DNA from: an uncultured Clostridia bacterium
GTDB lineage: Bacteria; Bacillota; Clostridia; TANB77; CAG-508
Reading direction: 5' to 3'
DNA length: 64,000 bases
NCBI GenBank assembly: GCA_934162365.1
Contig: CAKPIK010000003.1
Location: 1-64,000, forward strand
Positions 26,090 through 34,974 of this stretch are shown one piece after another. Position 1 is the stretch's first letter. Each line of letters starts with the position of its first letter. Under the pieces are notes generated by a model, which searched no databases, was not told the origin of the DNA, and saw nothing but the letters and a program-made list of their open reading frames with translations. A program made the translations under genes and the position numbers.

Positions 26090-26121
26090 TTTCTAATCTT
26101 ATTTATTTTCATCATAAGAGC

Positions 26122-27204
26122 TTATTTAAACATATCATATGATAATATTGTATCATCTTTTATATCTTTTAAAGCAATCTTTCCAATAACTTTATCTATC
26201 TCTGTAGGAGAAATCCCTGTTCCAGGTCTTTTATATGTAATCATTTCCTTAGTAATACTACTACCTGCTTTTATATTTCCTTGAGAAACAATAGATCTTC
26301 TTGCATTACTTCTTGCTTTTAATTCTGTATCTAAACATTTTAAATCATATGTTCCTCTCATACTAGAAATAAAATTAATGCCATTAATAATATTCTTTGC
26401 ATCAATCGGATCCATTGCATGATAATGATCATTTCCTTTTAATGTTTTGTCCAATGTATAATGCTTTTCTATTACTATTGCACCTAAATTGTATGCTGTT
26501 TTTTGAACATCATAACATGCATCTGGCTTAGTATGATCTGAATAACCTATTATTATATCATCTCTATTTTTATACTTTTCTTTGATGGATACTATTTTAT
26601 TTAAATTAGCATGTCCATATGGTGTTGGGTATTCTAATACGCAATGTAACAAAACTAATGTTTTGTCATTGTTGGCTCTAATTGTATTTATTGCTGCATC
26701 TATTTCATCTTCATTTGAAGCTCCAATTGATAACAACATTGGTTTGTTTTTCTTTGCTTGATATTCTATAAATGGCAGATTACTCAAATCGGACGATGAT
26801 ATTTTATAAACCTTCATTAAATCATCTAGATAATCGGCAGATTCAAAATCAAATGCAGTTGATAAGAATTCTATTCCTAATTTATTAGCATATTCACTCA
26901 ATTCTTTATATTCCTTATATCCAAAAGAATCAAATTTCATAAATAAATCATGTTGTGATTTTGTAGGTTCTTCTTTCAAATCCCAATAATAAGGTGATGC
27001 TTTAGCTGCTAATGTATCTGCTTTATATGTTTGAAATTTTACAGCATGAATTCCAGCTTCTTTTGCCTTATCTATCATTAATTTTGCAGCTTCCATTGGT
27101 GTTATATTCATTTTTGTTGCTATATCATAATAGTTAACTCCAATCTCTGCAATTAATACAAATTTCCCTTCTTTTGCTCTTTTTATAATAATACTTTCTT
27201 CCAT
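26122..27204 (-). CDS. neuB: NeuB-family nonulosonic acid synthase
   Basis: Condenses phosphoenolpyruvate with a six-carbon amino sugar (ManNAc type) to make a nine-carbon sialic-like acid. The TIM-barrel part spans 1-285 with LIAEIGVNY (about 17-25), HAVKFQTYKADTL (about 53-65), STAFDFESADYL, and IGYSDHT (about 220-226), EKHYTLDK (about 248-255). A SAF antifreeze-like domain closes the protein (about 295-360, ARRSIVSQGNIKAG, then KRPGTGISP). Length 360 is usual. It is the last gene of the cassette, 12 bases after the NeuA-PseG gene. Whether the product is sialic, legionaminic or pseudaminic acid cannot be read from sequence; the PseG-like partner favours a di-amino nonulosonate. Confidence 0.93.
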   Translation of the reverse strand: MEESIIIKRAKEGKFVLIAEIGVNYYDIATKMNITPMEAAKLMIDKAKEAGIHAVKFQTYKADTLAAKASPYYWDLKEEPTKSQHDLFMKFDSFGYKEYKELSEYANKLGIEFLSTAFDFESADYLDDLMKVYKISSSDLSNLPFIEYQAKKNKPMLLSIGASNEDEIDAAINTIRANNDKTLVLLHCVLEYPTPYGHANLNKIVSIKEKYKNRDDIIIGYSDHTKPDACYDVQKTAYNLGAIVIEKHYTLDKTLKGNDHYHAMDPIDAKNIINGINFISSMRGTYDLKCLDTELKARSNARRSIVSQGNIKAGSSITKEMITYKRPGTGISPTEIDKVIGKIALKDIKDDTILSYDMFK

Positions 27205-27216
27205 AATTTAATCCTC

Positions 27217-28818
27217 CTATAAATTATTTATTAAATTCATAACTCTGTTTCTTCCATTTTTTAAATCAAAACTTAATAGTTTTTTTTGGAATTTCAATCT
27301 ACTGTCTTTTGACAATGCAAGATACATTTTTAATGTTCCTTCTATTATTTCATCATTAGGATTTAGTCCAATATATGTAATTCCATGTTCGTTGTTCATA
27401 AACTCATGTTTTTCTTCTCTTTCGTTTTGTGCCATTGCAATAGATGGAATTCCAAGTAAAGCTAATTCATATCCCGTTCTTCCTCTGGAAGTAATAGCAA
27501 TATCAGTTTTTGACATTAGTTCAGGCATATTGTTAATATCATGTAGCACTTTAATATTAGAATAATTATTAAAAGTTAATAATTCATCTACATTATTTTT
27601 GGCTCTTCCTAAAACGACTGTAAAATTATATGTGGAATATTCTTCTTTACTAATAATTTTTAATAATCTATCTGTATAATTTTGTGGATCAGCGCCACCA
27701 AAAGTTATTAGTACATTTTTGACATTTTCATTAATTTGAATCGGATCATAAAACAAAAAAGTTTTTCCTGAAATATAGTATTTTTCTCCTGCTTTAATAT
27801 TACTATTTTTTTCTTCTTCATATAATGCATTAAAAACAATATCTGCAATTGCATTACCTTCTCCATCGTCTTCAAAATTAATTATTTTTGCATTCGGCAA
27901 TACACTTTTTAAACCTATCATATAATCAATTGATGTTGTTAAAATATCATTTATAAATATAGAATATTGTTCCTTTTTACATTTTTCAAATAAATCAGCA
28001 ATTCCGTTTACTGGAATTAGATTATGAGTTGTAAACCCAAAAATACTCCTATCTGTTTGATTTTGATCAAAATATATATCTGGTTTTACAAAAAATTCAT
28101 CCGCTAATTCTAGTGCTCTATATATATGTCCTGTTCCCCTTACGTTATTTCCATTTACATATATTGCTATCTTTTTTTTGCTTAACACATTTGAAACATT
28201 TTGTAAATCCGAAAAATCATCTATGTCTATTGCTTCTTCATCTGACACCTCATAAATATCCACTTTATTTCCTATTCGAGTTTTTTCAGTTACAAAATTG
28301 TATTTTGAAATAACAAATGCACCTGTTTCTATATAATTTGCTGGCAAATATTGCCTATTAAGTCTTTCTTTATAATTAGGCACTTTAACACTATTTTCAT
28401 CTCTCCAAGAAAGATGTGGCTTATTTATTGCAGAAATAACTGTATCTAAATTATTATTAATTGCATATTCAATTGCTTTATCTAAAGTCTCAACCTTTAA
28501 TGTAGGAGAGGTAGGCTGCATTGTTATAATATAATCCCATTCAATTTCTTTTGGAATTGCATCATATATAACAGAATCTAACGTTATACTATCTCCACAA
28601 AGTTCTTTACTTCTATTTTTATATTGCACCCCCATTTGTTTTGATATGATTTTTACTTGTTCCGAGTCTGTACTTACAATTATATCTGTAATATATTTTG
28701 AATTTTTTGCATTGTTAATAGAATAATATATTAATGGTTTTCCATTTACTATTCTTATATTTTTATTTGGTATGCCTTTCGAACCTGCTCTCGCAGGAAT
28801 TACTGCTAAAATTTTCAT
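27217..28818 (-). CDS. Bifunctional NeuA-like CMP-nonulosonate synthetase fused to PseG-like domain
   Basis: Residues 1 to about 225 are a CMP-sugar cytidylyltransferase: VIPARAGSKGIPNKN (residues 6-20, nucleotide-binding), TMQPTSP, ETGAFVISK and EEAIDIDDFSDL. Residues about 227-533 are a GT-B-like PseG/SpsG domain: RGTGHIYRALELAD (the GxGHxxR motif), FGGADPQNYT and TSRGRTGYELALLGIP. PseG removes UDP from a UDP-linked 2,4-diacetamido sugar before NeuB acts, and the NeuA half activates the finished acid with CTP. One polypeptide therefore holds the steps before and after NeuB, and neuB lies just downstream. The preceding dehydratase, aminotransferase and acetyltransferase genes are not in this cassette. 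Confidence 0.9.
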   Translation of the reverse strand: MKILAVIPARAGSKGIPNKNIRIVNGKPLIYYSINNAKNSKYITDIIVSTDSEQVKIISKQMGVQYKNRSKELCGDSITLDSVIYDAIPKEIEWDYIITMQPTSPTLKVETLDKAIEYAINNNLDTVISAINKPHLSWRDENSVKVPNYKERLNRQYLPANYIETGAFVISKYNFVTEKTRIGNKVDIYEVSDEEAIDIDDFSDLQNVSNVLSKKKIAIYVNGNNVRGTGHIYRALELADEFFVKPDIYFDQNQTDRSIFGFTTHNLIPVNGIADLFEKCKKEQYSIFINDILTTSIDYMIGLKSVLPNAKIINFEDDGEGNAIADIVFNALYEEEKNSNIKAGEKYYISGKTFLFYDPIQINENVKNVLITFGGADPQNYTDRLLKIISKEEYSTYNFTVVLGRAKNNVDELLTFNNYSNIKVLHDINNMPELMSKTDIAITSRGRTGYELALLGIPSIAMAQNEREEKHEFMNNEHGITYIGLNPNDEIIEGTLKMYLALSKDSRLKFQKKLLSFDLKNGRNRVMNLINNL

Positions 28819-28831
28819 TAATTATCACTCC

Positions 28832-30226
28832 TTAAAAAATTGATTTCCTTTTGTAAATTTTATATAATTCATAAATTCCTAACATAATTCCAAGAAACCA
28901 TCTTATGTACCACCATGGGCTTAATATATAAAACATTACACTTCCAATTAATATTGCAACTAATCCTGGCAAAAATATTTTTATATTTAAATGATAATTC
29001 ATATTTTTTACTATAAAATAATGTACTAAGAACAATATACCATATGACAAAGCAGTTGCTATTGCAGCTCCATACATTCCCCATCTTGGAATCATTATTG
29101 CATTTAATATTATATTTAAAACCCCTGCCCCAGCTGTACCAATCGCAATTATATTTGTTTTCTTATAAAAAAATTCGTAGTTAACTGGGAATTGATACAT
29201 AAATGTAAAATATACTGTTATAACAAGAATAGGAATTATGTTTATTCCACTCCAATAGCTTGAATCTGCCATTATATATGATACTTCTCTTGATAAAAGT
29301 AAAAATCCAAGTCCTAATATCGTAAATAATTCTATATAATTTTTACTCTTTATATTTAATGTTTCCCATTTTTTTGCACTAACATCATCGTAATAAAATG
29401 GACACCATGAATTATTTAATGCACTTAATATTATTGATAACGCTGAGCAAAAAGTATAAAATAAGCTATAAATTCCAATATAAGAGGTGTCTTCTCCAAA
29501 CATTTGCATCATAACCCTATCTGATTGATTTAATATATTTAAACTTAAAGAATGAAATATAATTGGCATACCAACTTTCATTCCAAATTCACAATATCTT
29601 TTTCTTAATCCTACTGGTCTTTCTTTAAATAAATATATCCATGCAAATATTGCAATAATCATATATGAAAATGCTATTCCTAAAGTTCTAGCTAGATATC
29701 GCTGTTCATAATCCACCATAAAAATCAATATCAATGATATTATAACTGATAATATTGAACATACAATCGATACAATAAAATTATTAAATGGCTTTTTCTC
29801 ATAAATAAAAGCACATTGACAAAACAAAATCAAATAATGTCCAAATGCAGTTATTCCAATTAAAATAACAAGTAATTGATTTAATGATATTAAATTTGAA
29901 AGAACTTTTGAAAAAATAATAATTAAAACTACTTGTATTATACCAATTATAGTTGTACATATAAGGTTACTATTTCTGAATTCTAAATATTTATCCTTAA
30001 ATTCGAAAAGGCCTGGACCAATTGAAGAATATATATTAAATCCTATCACACAAATTAATATTGCAACCCATGAATTAAACAATGAAAATATTCCATATTG
30101 TGATGTTCCTAAAAGCCTTGTAAAGATAGGCATAGTCAAAAATGTGATTCCTTGTAATATTGCTGTACTAAATATATTTAACAATATCGTTTGATTTGAA
30201 CTAGTTTGTTTACATGTTTTCTTCAT
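28832..30226 (-). CDS. Wzx-like polysaccharide flippase (MOP superfamily)
   Basis: A 464-residue membrane protein with about 12-14 hydrophobic spans and the start pattern of MOP flippases: a short basic N-terminus, then TILLNIFSTAILQGITFLTM and PIFTRLLGTSQYGIFSLF, which is the typical R-x-L-G-x-x-x-Y-G motif. It would flip undecaprenyl-linked repeat units across the membrane. It sits between the carbohydrate-transferase-like gene and NeuA-PseG, so its cargo probably contains a nonulosonic acid. The start ATG has a GGGGGTG site rather far upstream (about 16 bases), so translation initiation is not ideal. Confidence 0.9.
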   Translation of the reverse strand: MKKTCKQTSSNQTILLNIFSTAILQGITFLTMPIFTRLLGTSQYGIFSLFNSWVAILICVIGFNIYSSIGPGLFEFKDKYLEFRNSNLICTTIIGIIQVVLIIIFSKVLSNLISLNQLLVILIGITAFGHYLILFCQCAFIYEKKPFNNFIVSIVCSILSVIISLILIFMVDYEQRYLARTLGIAFSYMIIAIFAWIYLFKERPVGLRKRYCEFGMKVGMPIIFHSLSLNILNQSDRVMMQMFGEDTSYIGIYSLFYTFCSALSIILSALNNSWCPFYYDDVSAKKWETLNIKSKNYIELFTILGLGFLLLSREVSYIMADSSYWSGINIIPILVITVYFTFMYQFPVNYEFFYKKTNIIAIGTAGAGVLNIILNAIMIPRWGMYGAAIATALSYGILFLVHYFIVKNMNYHLNIKIFLPGLVAILIGSVMFYILSPWWYIRWFLGIMLGIYELYKIYKRKSIF

Positions 30227-30264
30227 ATGATTATTATATTTTCACCCCCATCATAAACAATATA

Positions 30265-31554
30265 TTATTTTTCAATTTTTCTATATTTTTGTTTTAAATT
30301 TTCTATCTCTTTACTATTTACTCTATCTCTGTTCATAAATTCCCATTTTTTTATTCTATTTGCAATACTAAATTTTACAGCTAAAAATTTTATATAAAAA
30401 TTAAAAACCTTTATTACTGATTTAAATGATTTGATTTTATGACACAATACACTTCCATCGAAATCGTTCAATAAATTATTAATAAGTTCAACAGTTTCTT
30501 TTCCTGCATCACGATTTATCTTACCATAATATTTTTCGATTTCTTTTATAAATTCTATATTAGTCACAATATTTTTATTTTCCATTAAATCATAAACTAT
30601 TTTTTTAAATTCATCAATTGTTTTGATTTTATCTAATTTTTCAACCAAATCTATTTTTATATTTTCTGGAATACTTACTGGACGTAAAGCCTTAACTGGT
30701 ATTCCTGCACAATATGCCTCAACAGAAGATGTACTAGTCCATACAAGTGCTAATTGGCTATTTACATACCAATCTCTTATTGCATTTTCACTTATATAAT
30801 GAAAATTCGAATATTTTTTTTCTAATTCTATTAGTATATTATTGTTTTCTTCACTTGGATGAGGTCTATAAATAAATTCAATATTTTTTCTTATGTCTTT
30901 ATCTTCTAATAAATTTTCATACCAAGTACAAATTTTTTCAAAAGAGATTGTTGCTGTTTCTTTTCCTTCTTTTATTCCTCCAATTCCTCTATTCGTCAAG
31001 TCTTTGATTCTTTCTTCTGTCAAACTCATTTGTGAAAAATTTCCTACAAGTAAAATCCACTTTTTTTTATAATCCAACTTATACTTTTCAGCTAGTTTTT
31101 CACGAGTTTCACAATATTGTTTTTTAAAAAAATCAAGTCTTATGGATCCTGTTTCATGTATTAATTTATCATTAATATTATTTTGGGAGAGAAGTTTAGT
31201 ATAATTGGGTCCCCATGAAATATGATGAATGTTTTTTGATTTTCCCTTAGGTAAATAAAAATCAATGGCATCGTTAAATACAACCTGTTCACAATGCAAA
31301 TTTAAAATTTGTATTCTGTTTTTATTTAATTGTCCTCTATAATTTAACCATTTGTTCAAATCCTTAGTATCATAACACCATGGGACAACAAGGATTTTAG
31401 GAGAAATCTGGAATTCGGCAATAGCCTCATTCCATCCACATTGCTTTATGTCAGATGTTATACCTTTTTTTTCTAATAAAACAGCAAGTCTTACTGCAGA
31501 TTCTAATTCTCTATTTTTATGTTCGTATATAATTAATACATCAACTTTTTTCAA
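30265..31554 (-). CDS. GT-B-like surface carbohydrate biosynthesis protein
   Basis: A 429-residue cytoplasmic protein. It starts like proteins annotated surface carbohydrate biosynthesis protein (VDVLIIYEHKNRELESAVRL). The C-terminal half carries a GT-B-like UDP/CDP-binding region: EFIYRPHPSEE (about 222-232, the RPHP motif), ALVWTSTSSVEAYCAGIPV (about 268-286). The order resembles CDP-glycerol phosphotransferases and PST/capsule sialyltransferase-like folds, but I cannot assign a donor. Next to NeuA and NeuB, a nonulosonate or polyol-phosphate transferase is plausible. The start is TTG: it lies 7 bases after GGAGG and overlaps the end of the Wzy gene by 14 bases. Confidence 0.7.
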   Translation of the reverse strand: MKKVDVLIIYEHKNRELESAVRLAVLLEKKGITSDIKQCGWNEAIAEFQISPKILVVPWCYDTKDLNKWLNYRGQLNKNRIQILNLHCEQVVFNDAIDFYLPKGKSKNIHHISWGPNYTKLLSQNNINDKLIHETGSIRLDFFKKQYCETREKLAEKYKLDYKKKWILLVGNFSQMSLTEERIKDLTNRGIGGIKEGKETATISFEKICTWYENLLEDKDIRKNIEFIYRPHPSEENNNILIELEKKYSNFHYISENAIRDWYVNSQLALVWTSTSSVEAYCAGIPVKALRPVSIPENIKIDLVEKLDKIKTIDEFKKIVYDLMENKNIVTNIEFIKEIEKYYGKINRDAGKETVELINNLLNDFDGSVLCHKIKSFKSVIKVFNFYIKFLAVKFSIANRIKKWEFMNRDRVNSKEIENLKQKYRKIEK

Positions 31555-32893
31555 TCATATTCCTCCTCTTTTTTATACAAATTACACTTAATAAAAATAC
31601 TATTATAAATATTATACTTTTAACAGATATTAGTGAGGACAAATCTGACGCTGTATACAAATAATCAAACATAACAAACAATTTTATTGCTAATATAGAG
31701 GTTATAATATTTTTCTTATAATTATTAAATACCCCATTTATGATTACACTATATAGTATTCCGAATAGTGGATAAATTATAAAAATACCAATAATACCAA
31801 AATAATAATAAACTGATGCTAATGTTGTTGAAGTAAAAGGTATTAAATTCTTTATCCTTGATTTTACAAAATTACTTCCATTTGCTGCATAATACATCAT
31901 TTTCCATTGCCCTGCATATGGCAATGATGTTGAAAGCTTACTATTGTATGAGGATTTTATTTCATAACTAAAATCGCTTATTTCTATACTTTTATTTTCT
32001 TTTTGTTCATAAATTGACCACCATACTTGTCCTTGTTGGCATAGCCTTGATTCCAAATATGTAATTAAATTGTTATATGTATATCCATATAAGAATTTAT
32101 ATTGTAAAAAGACAGTTGCAACAATTAAACATGCAAAAAATATAATTATATATGTCTTTTTTTTCAAATGTTCAAAAAATTTAGGGAAAAATATTGCAAT
32201 TAAATAAAATAATTTAATGTATGGGCCATATTTTTCTCCAGTCAAAAACATCATTATACAATATAATAATATATACAAAAAGACATAAAGATTCTTTCTT
32301 TTTCCTTTTAATAAACAGAAAAATGGCAGTGCTAAAATTATATTGTTTTTTAATTTTAATGTAAAAGCATTTAAATATTGTTTATTAATAATAAATCTAT
32401 CAATCTTAAATATAGATCCTTTTAATTTTATTAATATATTTACAATAGCAACAATTTGTACTAAAATTATGATTAAACATATAAATTTAATTAATCCATT
32501 ACTTTTTAAATTGGATTTTGTTTCCTCATTGTCTTCTTTTTTTAATACTATATTATTAAATATTAAAATAAACAATAAACAAATATGGCAAGAAAATAAA
32601 GCTAAATTAAAACAATTTACATAGTCAGTTCTTTTTGAAATTTCATTTAAAAAAATCCCATTTATCTCACAAAAGAAAACTCCTAATACAAATAAAGTAT
32701 TAATAATAATAATATAAATATTCTTCAAAAAAAATTCCCTATCATTTTTATATAATAAAAATAATGACACAACATATATTAATAAAGTTATTATATTGAC
32801 ATTATAAAAATCACCAATCAACCATGCAACAAAAAATACAAAAGTAGATATTAAAATATTAAATATACTTTTTTTCCTAATTTTAATTATCAT
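31541..32893 (-). CDS. Wzy-like oligosaccharide repeat unit polymerase
   Basis: A 450-residue protein with about ten to twelve hydrophobic helices and one larger extracytoplasmic loop (about 270-345, containing SRLCQQGQVWWSIYEQKEN). The layout and LTGEKYGPYIKL segment fit O-antigen/capsule polymerases, which have little sequence conservation. It would join lipid-linked repeat units outside the membrane. The reading frame is intact, unlike the other polymerase in the region. It overlaps the next gene and follows the GT4 gene by about 50 bases. Confidence 0.75.
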   Translation of the reverse strand: MIIKIRKKSIFNILISTFVFFVAWLIGDFYNVNIITLLIYVVSLFLLYKNDREFFLKNIYIIIINTLFVLGVFFCEINGIFLNEISKRTDYVNCFNLALFSCHICLLFILIFNNIVLKKEDNEETKSNLKSNGLIKFICLIIILVQIVAIVNILIKLKGSIFKIDRFIINKQYLNAFTLKLKNNIILALPFFCLLKGKRKNLYVFLYILLYCIMMFLTGEKYGPYIKLFYLIAIFFPKFFEHLKKKTYIIIFFACLIVATVFLQYKFLYGYTYNNLITYLESRLCQQGQVWWSIYEQKENKSIEISDFSYEIKSSYNSKLSTSLPYAGQWKMMYYAANGSNFVKSRIKNLIPFTSTTLASVYYYFGIIGIFIIYPLFGILYSVIINGVFNNYKKNIITSILAIKLFVMFDYLYTASDLSSLISVKSIIFIIVFLLSVICIKKRRNMIEKS

Positions 32894-32944
32894 TCTTCCT
32901 CCTATAAAACAAGAATTTTCTATTGATTATATATATTATTTTTT

Positions 32945-34045
32945 CTAAATTTTATATAACATATTTAAATATCTCTTTTCTATATCTTTAGCTATTTTTT
33001 TTATATTAAATTTATCATCTATTTCTTCTTCTCTATTTAAGGTTTCATAATTTTCTAATTCGTTTACCCATTTATTAATATTATTAATATCTAGGAAAAC
33101 TGAATTTTCTAATATTTTTATTTCATTAGTAATTTTAGAAGAAAACATACATTTCAATCCTGAGTATTGTGCTTCAACTCCAACAACCGGGAATCCTTCA
33201 TATAATGATGGTAATAAGAACATGTCTGAAGCTTGCATTATTTCATTAATATCATTTCTAACTCCTAAAAATTTAACTTTTTTATTCAAATTTTTTTCTT
33301 TTACTTTCTCTTTTATTTTTTTTTCAAGTTTTCCTTCCCCAGCCAATAATAATAAACTATTTGTATGAATCTTGTTAAATTTTTCAAAAATATCTATCAA
33401 GAAATTATGATTTTTCTGTAATTCAAATCTTCCTACATTCAATAAAACAAGCATGTTCTTACTAATACCTAATTCTTTTCTTTTCTTTTCTCTTATTGTA
33501 TTATTAAATTTAAACTTTTCTATTTCAATCCCATTATATATCACTTCAAATTGTCTTTTTCCAAATAAATATTCTCCAGCAATTCTAGAACAAGCAATAT
33601 TATCTGTTGAATAAAATTTAGAAAATCTTGAGAACAAATGTAATATAAAACCCTTTATTGTTTTTTCATAGCTTCCATTATGAGAATGCGCAATTCTTAT
33701 TTTTACTCCGTTTTTTTTTGCAATCATCAAATATAAAGGCATCATACTTTGCATATGTCCGTGAACTATTTTATACTCTTTGTGTTTTTTGAAAAAAATA
33801 TTTAAATCTTTAATGTATTTAAATATATTTTTATCATCTTTAAAACTTAGTCTATATATTTTTCCTCCTAATTTTTCAATTTCATTATCAAAAAATTCTT
33901 CATTTTTATTATGTACTAAAAAATCAAATTGAAATTTTTCTCTATCTATATTTCTATATACATTCATAATAAAAGTTTCAATTCCTGCCGCACGCATATT
34001 GGGTACAATATTTAAAATCCTTATAGGATTATTTTTTCCATTCAT
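32945..34045 (-). CDS. Glycosyltransferase family 4 (GT-B)
   Basis: A 366-residue retaining glycosyltransferase. The N-terminal acceptor half opens with RILNIVPNMRAAGIETFIMN (the GGxE-like loop as AGIE), and contains HGHMQSMMPLYL and AHSHNGSYEKT. The donor half has LLNVGRFELQKNHNFLID, LLLAGEGKLEKKI, LGVRNDINEIMQASDMFLLP and the E-x7-E region SLYEGFPVVGVEAQYSG. It resembles EpsF-like enzymes of exopolysaccharide loci. The start ATG directly abuts a TGA (34046-34048) that ends a remnant frame from the upstream decayed segment. Confidence 0.92.
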   Translation of the reverse strand: MNGKNNPIRILNIVPNMRAAGIETFIMNVYRNIDREKFQFDFLVHNKNEEFFDNEIEKLGGKIYRLSFKDDKNIFKYIKDLNIFFKKHKEYKIVHGHMQSMMPLYLMIAKKNGVKIRIAHSHNGSYEKTIKGFILHLFSRFSKFYSTDNIACSRIAGEYLFGKRQFEVIYNGIEIEKFKFNNTIREKKRKELGISKNMLVLLNVGRFELQKNHNFLIDIFEKFNKIHTNSLLLLAGEGKLEKKIKEKVKEKNLNKKVKFLGVRNDINEIMQASDMFLLPSLYEGFPVVGVEAQYSGLKCMFSSKITNEIKILENSVFLDINNINKWVNELENYETLNREEEIDDKFNIKKIAKDIEKRYLNMLYKI

Positions 34046-34105
34046 TTTTTACCTGCTTTCATTCCAAATAATCTTGCTGCCATATCAAAAGGATATCTCA
34101 CCACC
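34046..34105 (-). pseudogene. 3' remnant of an unknown gene
   Basis: In the +1 frame relative to the truncated transferase, about 20 codons read VVRYPFDMAARLFGMKAGKK and stop at TGA immediately before the GT4 start. The tight stop-start join is what a real operonic gene end looks like. The parent is not identified. The junction with the transferase lies within RPGISG. Confidence 0.4.
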
Positions 34106-34673
34106 CTGAAATGCCTGGACGAACACTTTCGTATATTGCATGATTTCCTTTATGAGCATCAAGTTCATCTTCAACTAAAGGCCTTGGGCCTATCATAGAC
34201 ATATCACCTTTTAATACATTTATAATTTGTGGCAATTCATCTAATGATGTTTTTCTTAAAATATTTTCCATTTTTGTTATTCTTGGATCATTTTCAAATT
34301 TTTGATTTAAGTCCCATTCTTTTTTATACTTAGGATCTTTTAAAAGTTCTTTTAACACTTCATCTGCATTCCATACCATACTTCTAAATTTATATATATA
34401 TATCGGCTTACCATTTTTTCCGATTCTCTTTTGTTTATAAAATATTGATTTTTTATCTCCTGTTGCTATGTAACATATTTTAGTTACTATTGCTACTGGA
34501 ATTAATGCTATAATGCCAAGCAATGAGCAAATTATGTCGAAGATTCTTTTAATGCTAAAATATGAAACTCTCTCAATTTTATGCAAAATTACTTTTGATT
34601 TTTTCACTTTTTTGTCAACAGGTTCTATAACTAATTCACTCGCAACGACATTATTTAAAACTTTAGAGTTCAT
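34098..34673 (-). pseudogene. Truncated initiating sugar transferase (WcaJ/EpsL type)
   Basis: From ATG at 34673 the frame encodes a basic N-terminus, one hydrophobic hairpin (IIALIPVAIVTKICY), then the transferase core: YKQKRIGKNGKPIYIYKFRS, NDPRITKMENILRKTSLDEL and GDMSMIGPRPLV. It stops at ESVRPGISGW followed by TGA, so the last 35-40 residues (the G-x-W-Q-x-x-G-R segment and final helix seen in the intact copy at 47380-48063) are missing. Upstream, the open frame continues into vanZ sequence with no stop, so a fused protein could be made from further upstream. The ribosome site for ATG 34673 is weak (TTAAAGATAAT). Probably inactive. Confidence 0.75.
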
Positions 34674-34923
34674 ATTATCTTTAATTTTAATAACTGCTGA
34701 ATCAATACACACATCTCGAATGCTTGGCCCTCTACCTGGCACAAAACTTTGATGAAATTCATCACTAGCTGCATAAGAAACGCCAAGTAATATACTCCAT
34801 AATAATTTATATTTATTTTTAATATAAAAAGTACACCAAAATCCCATAACAGAAAATCCAACTAAACAATAAATACTAAAATGAGCTAATTTTCTAATTA
34901 TCGGATGAAATAGGTTTTAACAT
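34674..34923 (-). pseudogene. vanZ fragment with internal deletion, fused to the sugar transferase
   Basis: The first codons (MLKPI) are joined to vanZ residues from about HPII onward, with about 200 bases lost and the frame shifted, giving an early TAG. The remaining 3' part stays open (MGFWCTFYIKNKYKLLWS, then YAASDEFHQSFVPGRG) up to CIDSA, where it changes into non-vanZ sequence leading to the transferase. The intact relative is at 25338-25847. Confidence 0.85.
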
Positions 34924-34974
34924 TATACCTCTTCCTTAACTTAATTTAGCCATTCTTTATGTTCTAAATACCAA
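34694..34974 (-). repeat. Direct repeat copy B (vanZ fragment plus rfbB 3' end)
   Basis: Positions 34694-34909 match 25415-25630 and 34909-34974 match 25833-25898, same orientation, about 96 percent identical over 281 bases by hand count. Here the 3' part belongs to the intact rfbB gene. Confidence 0.92.
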
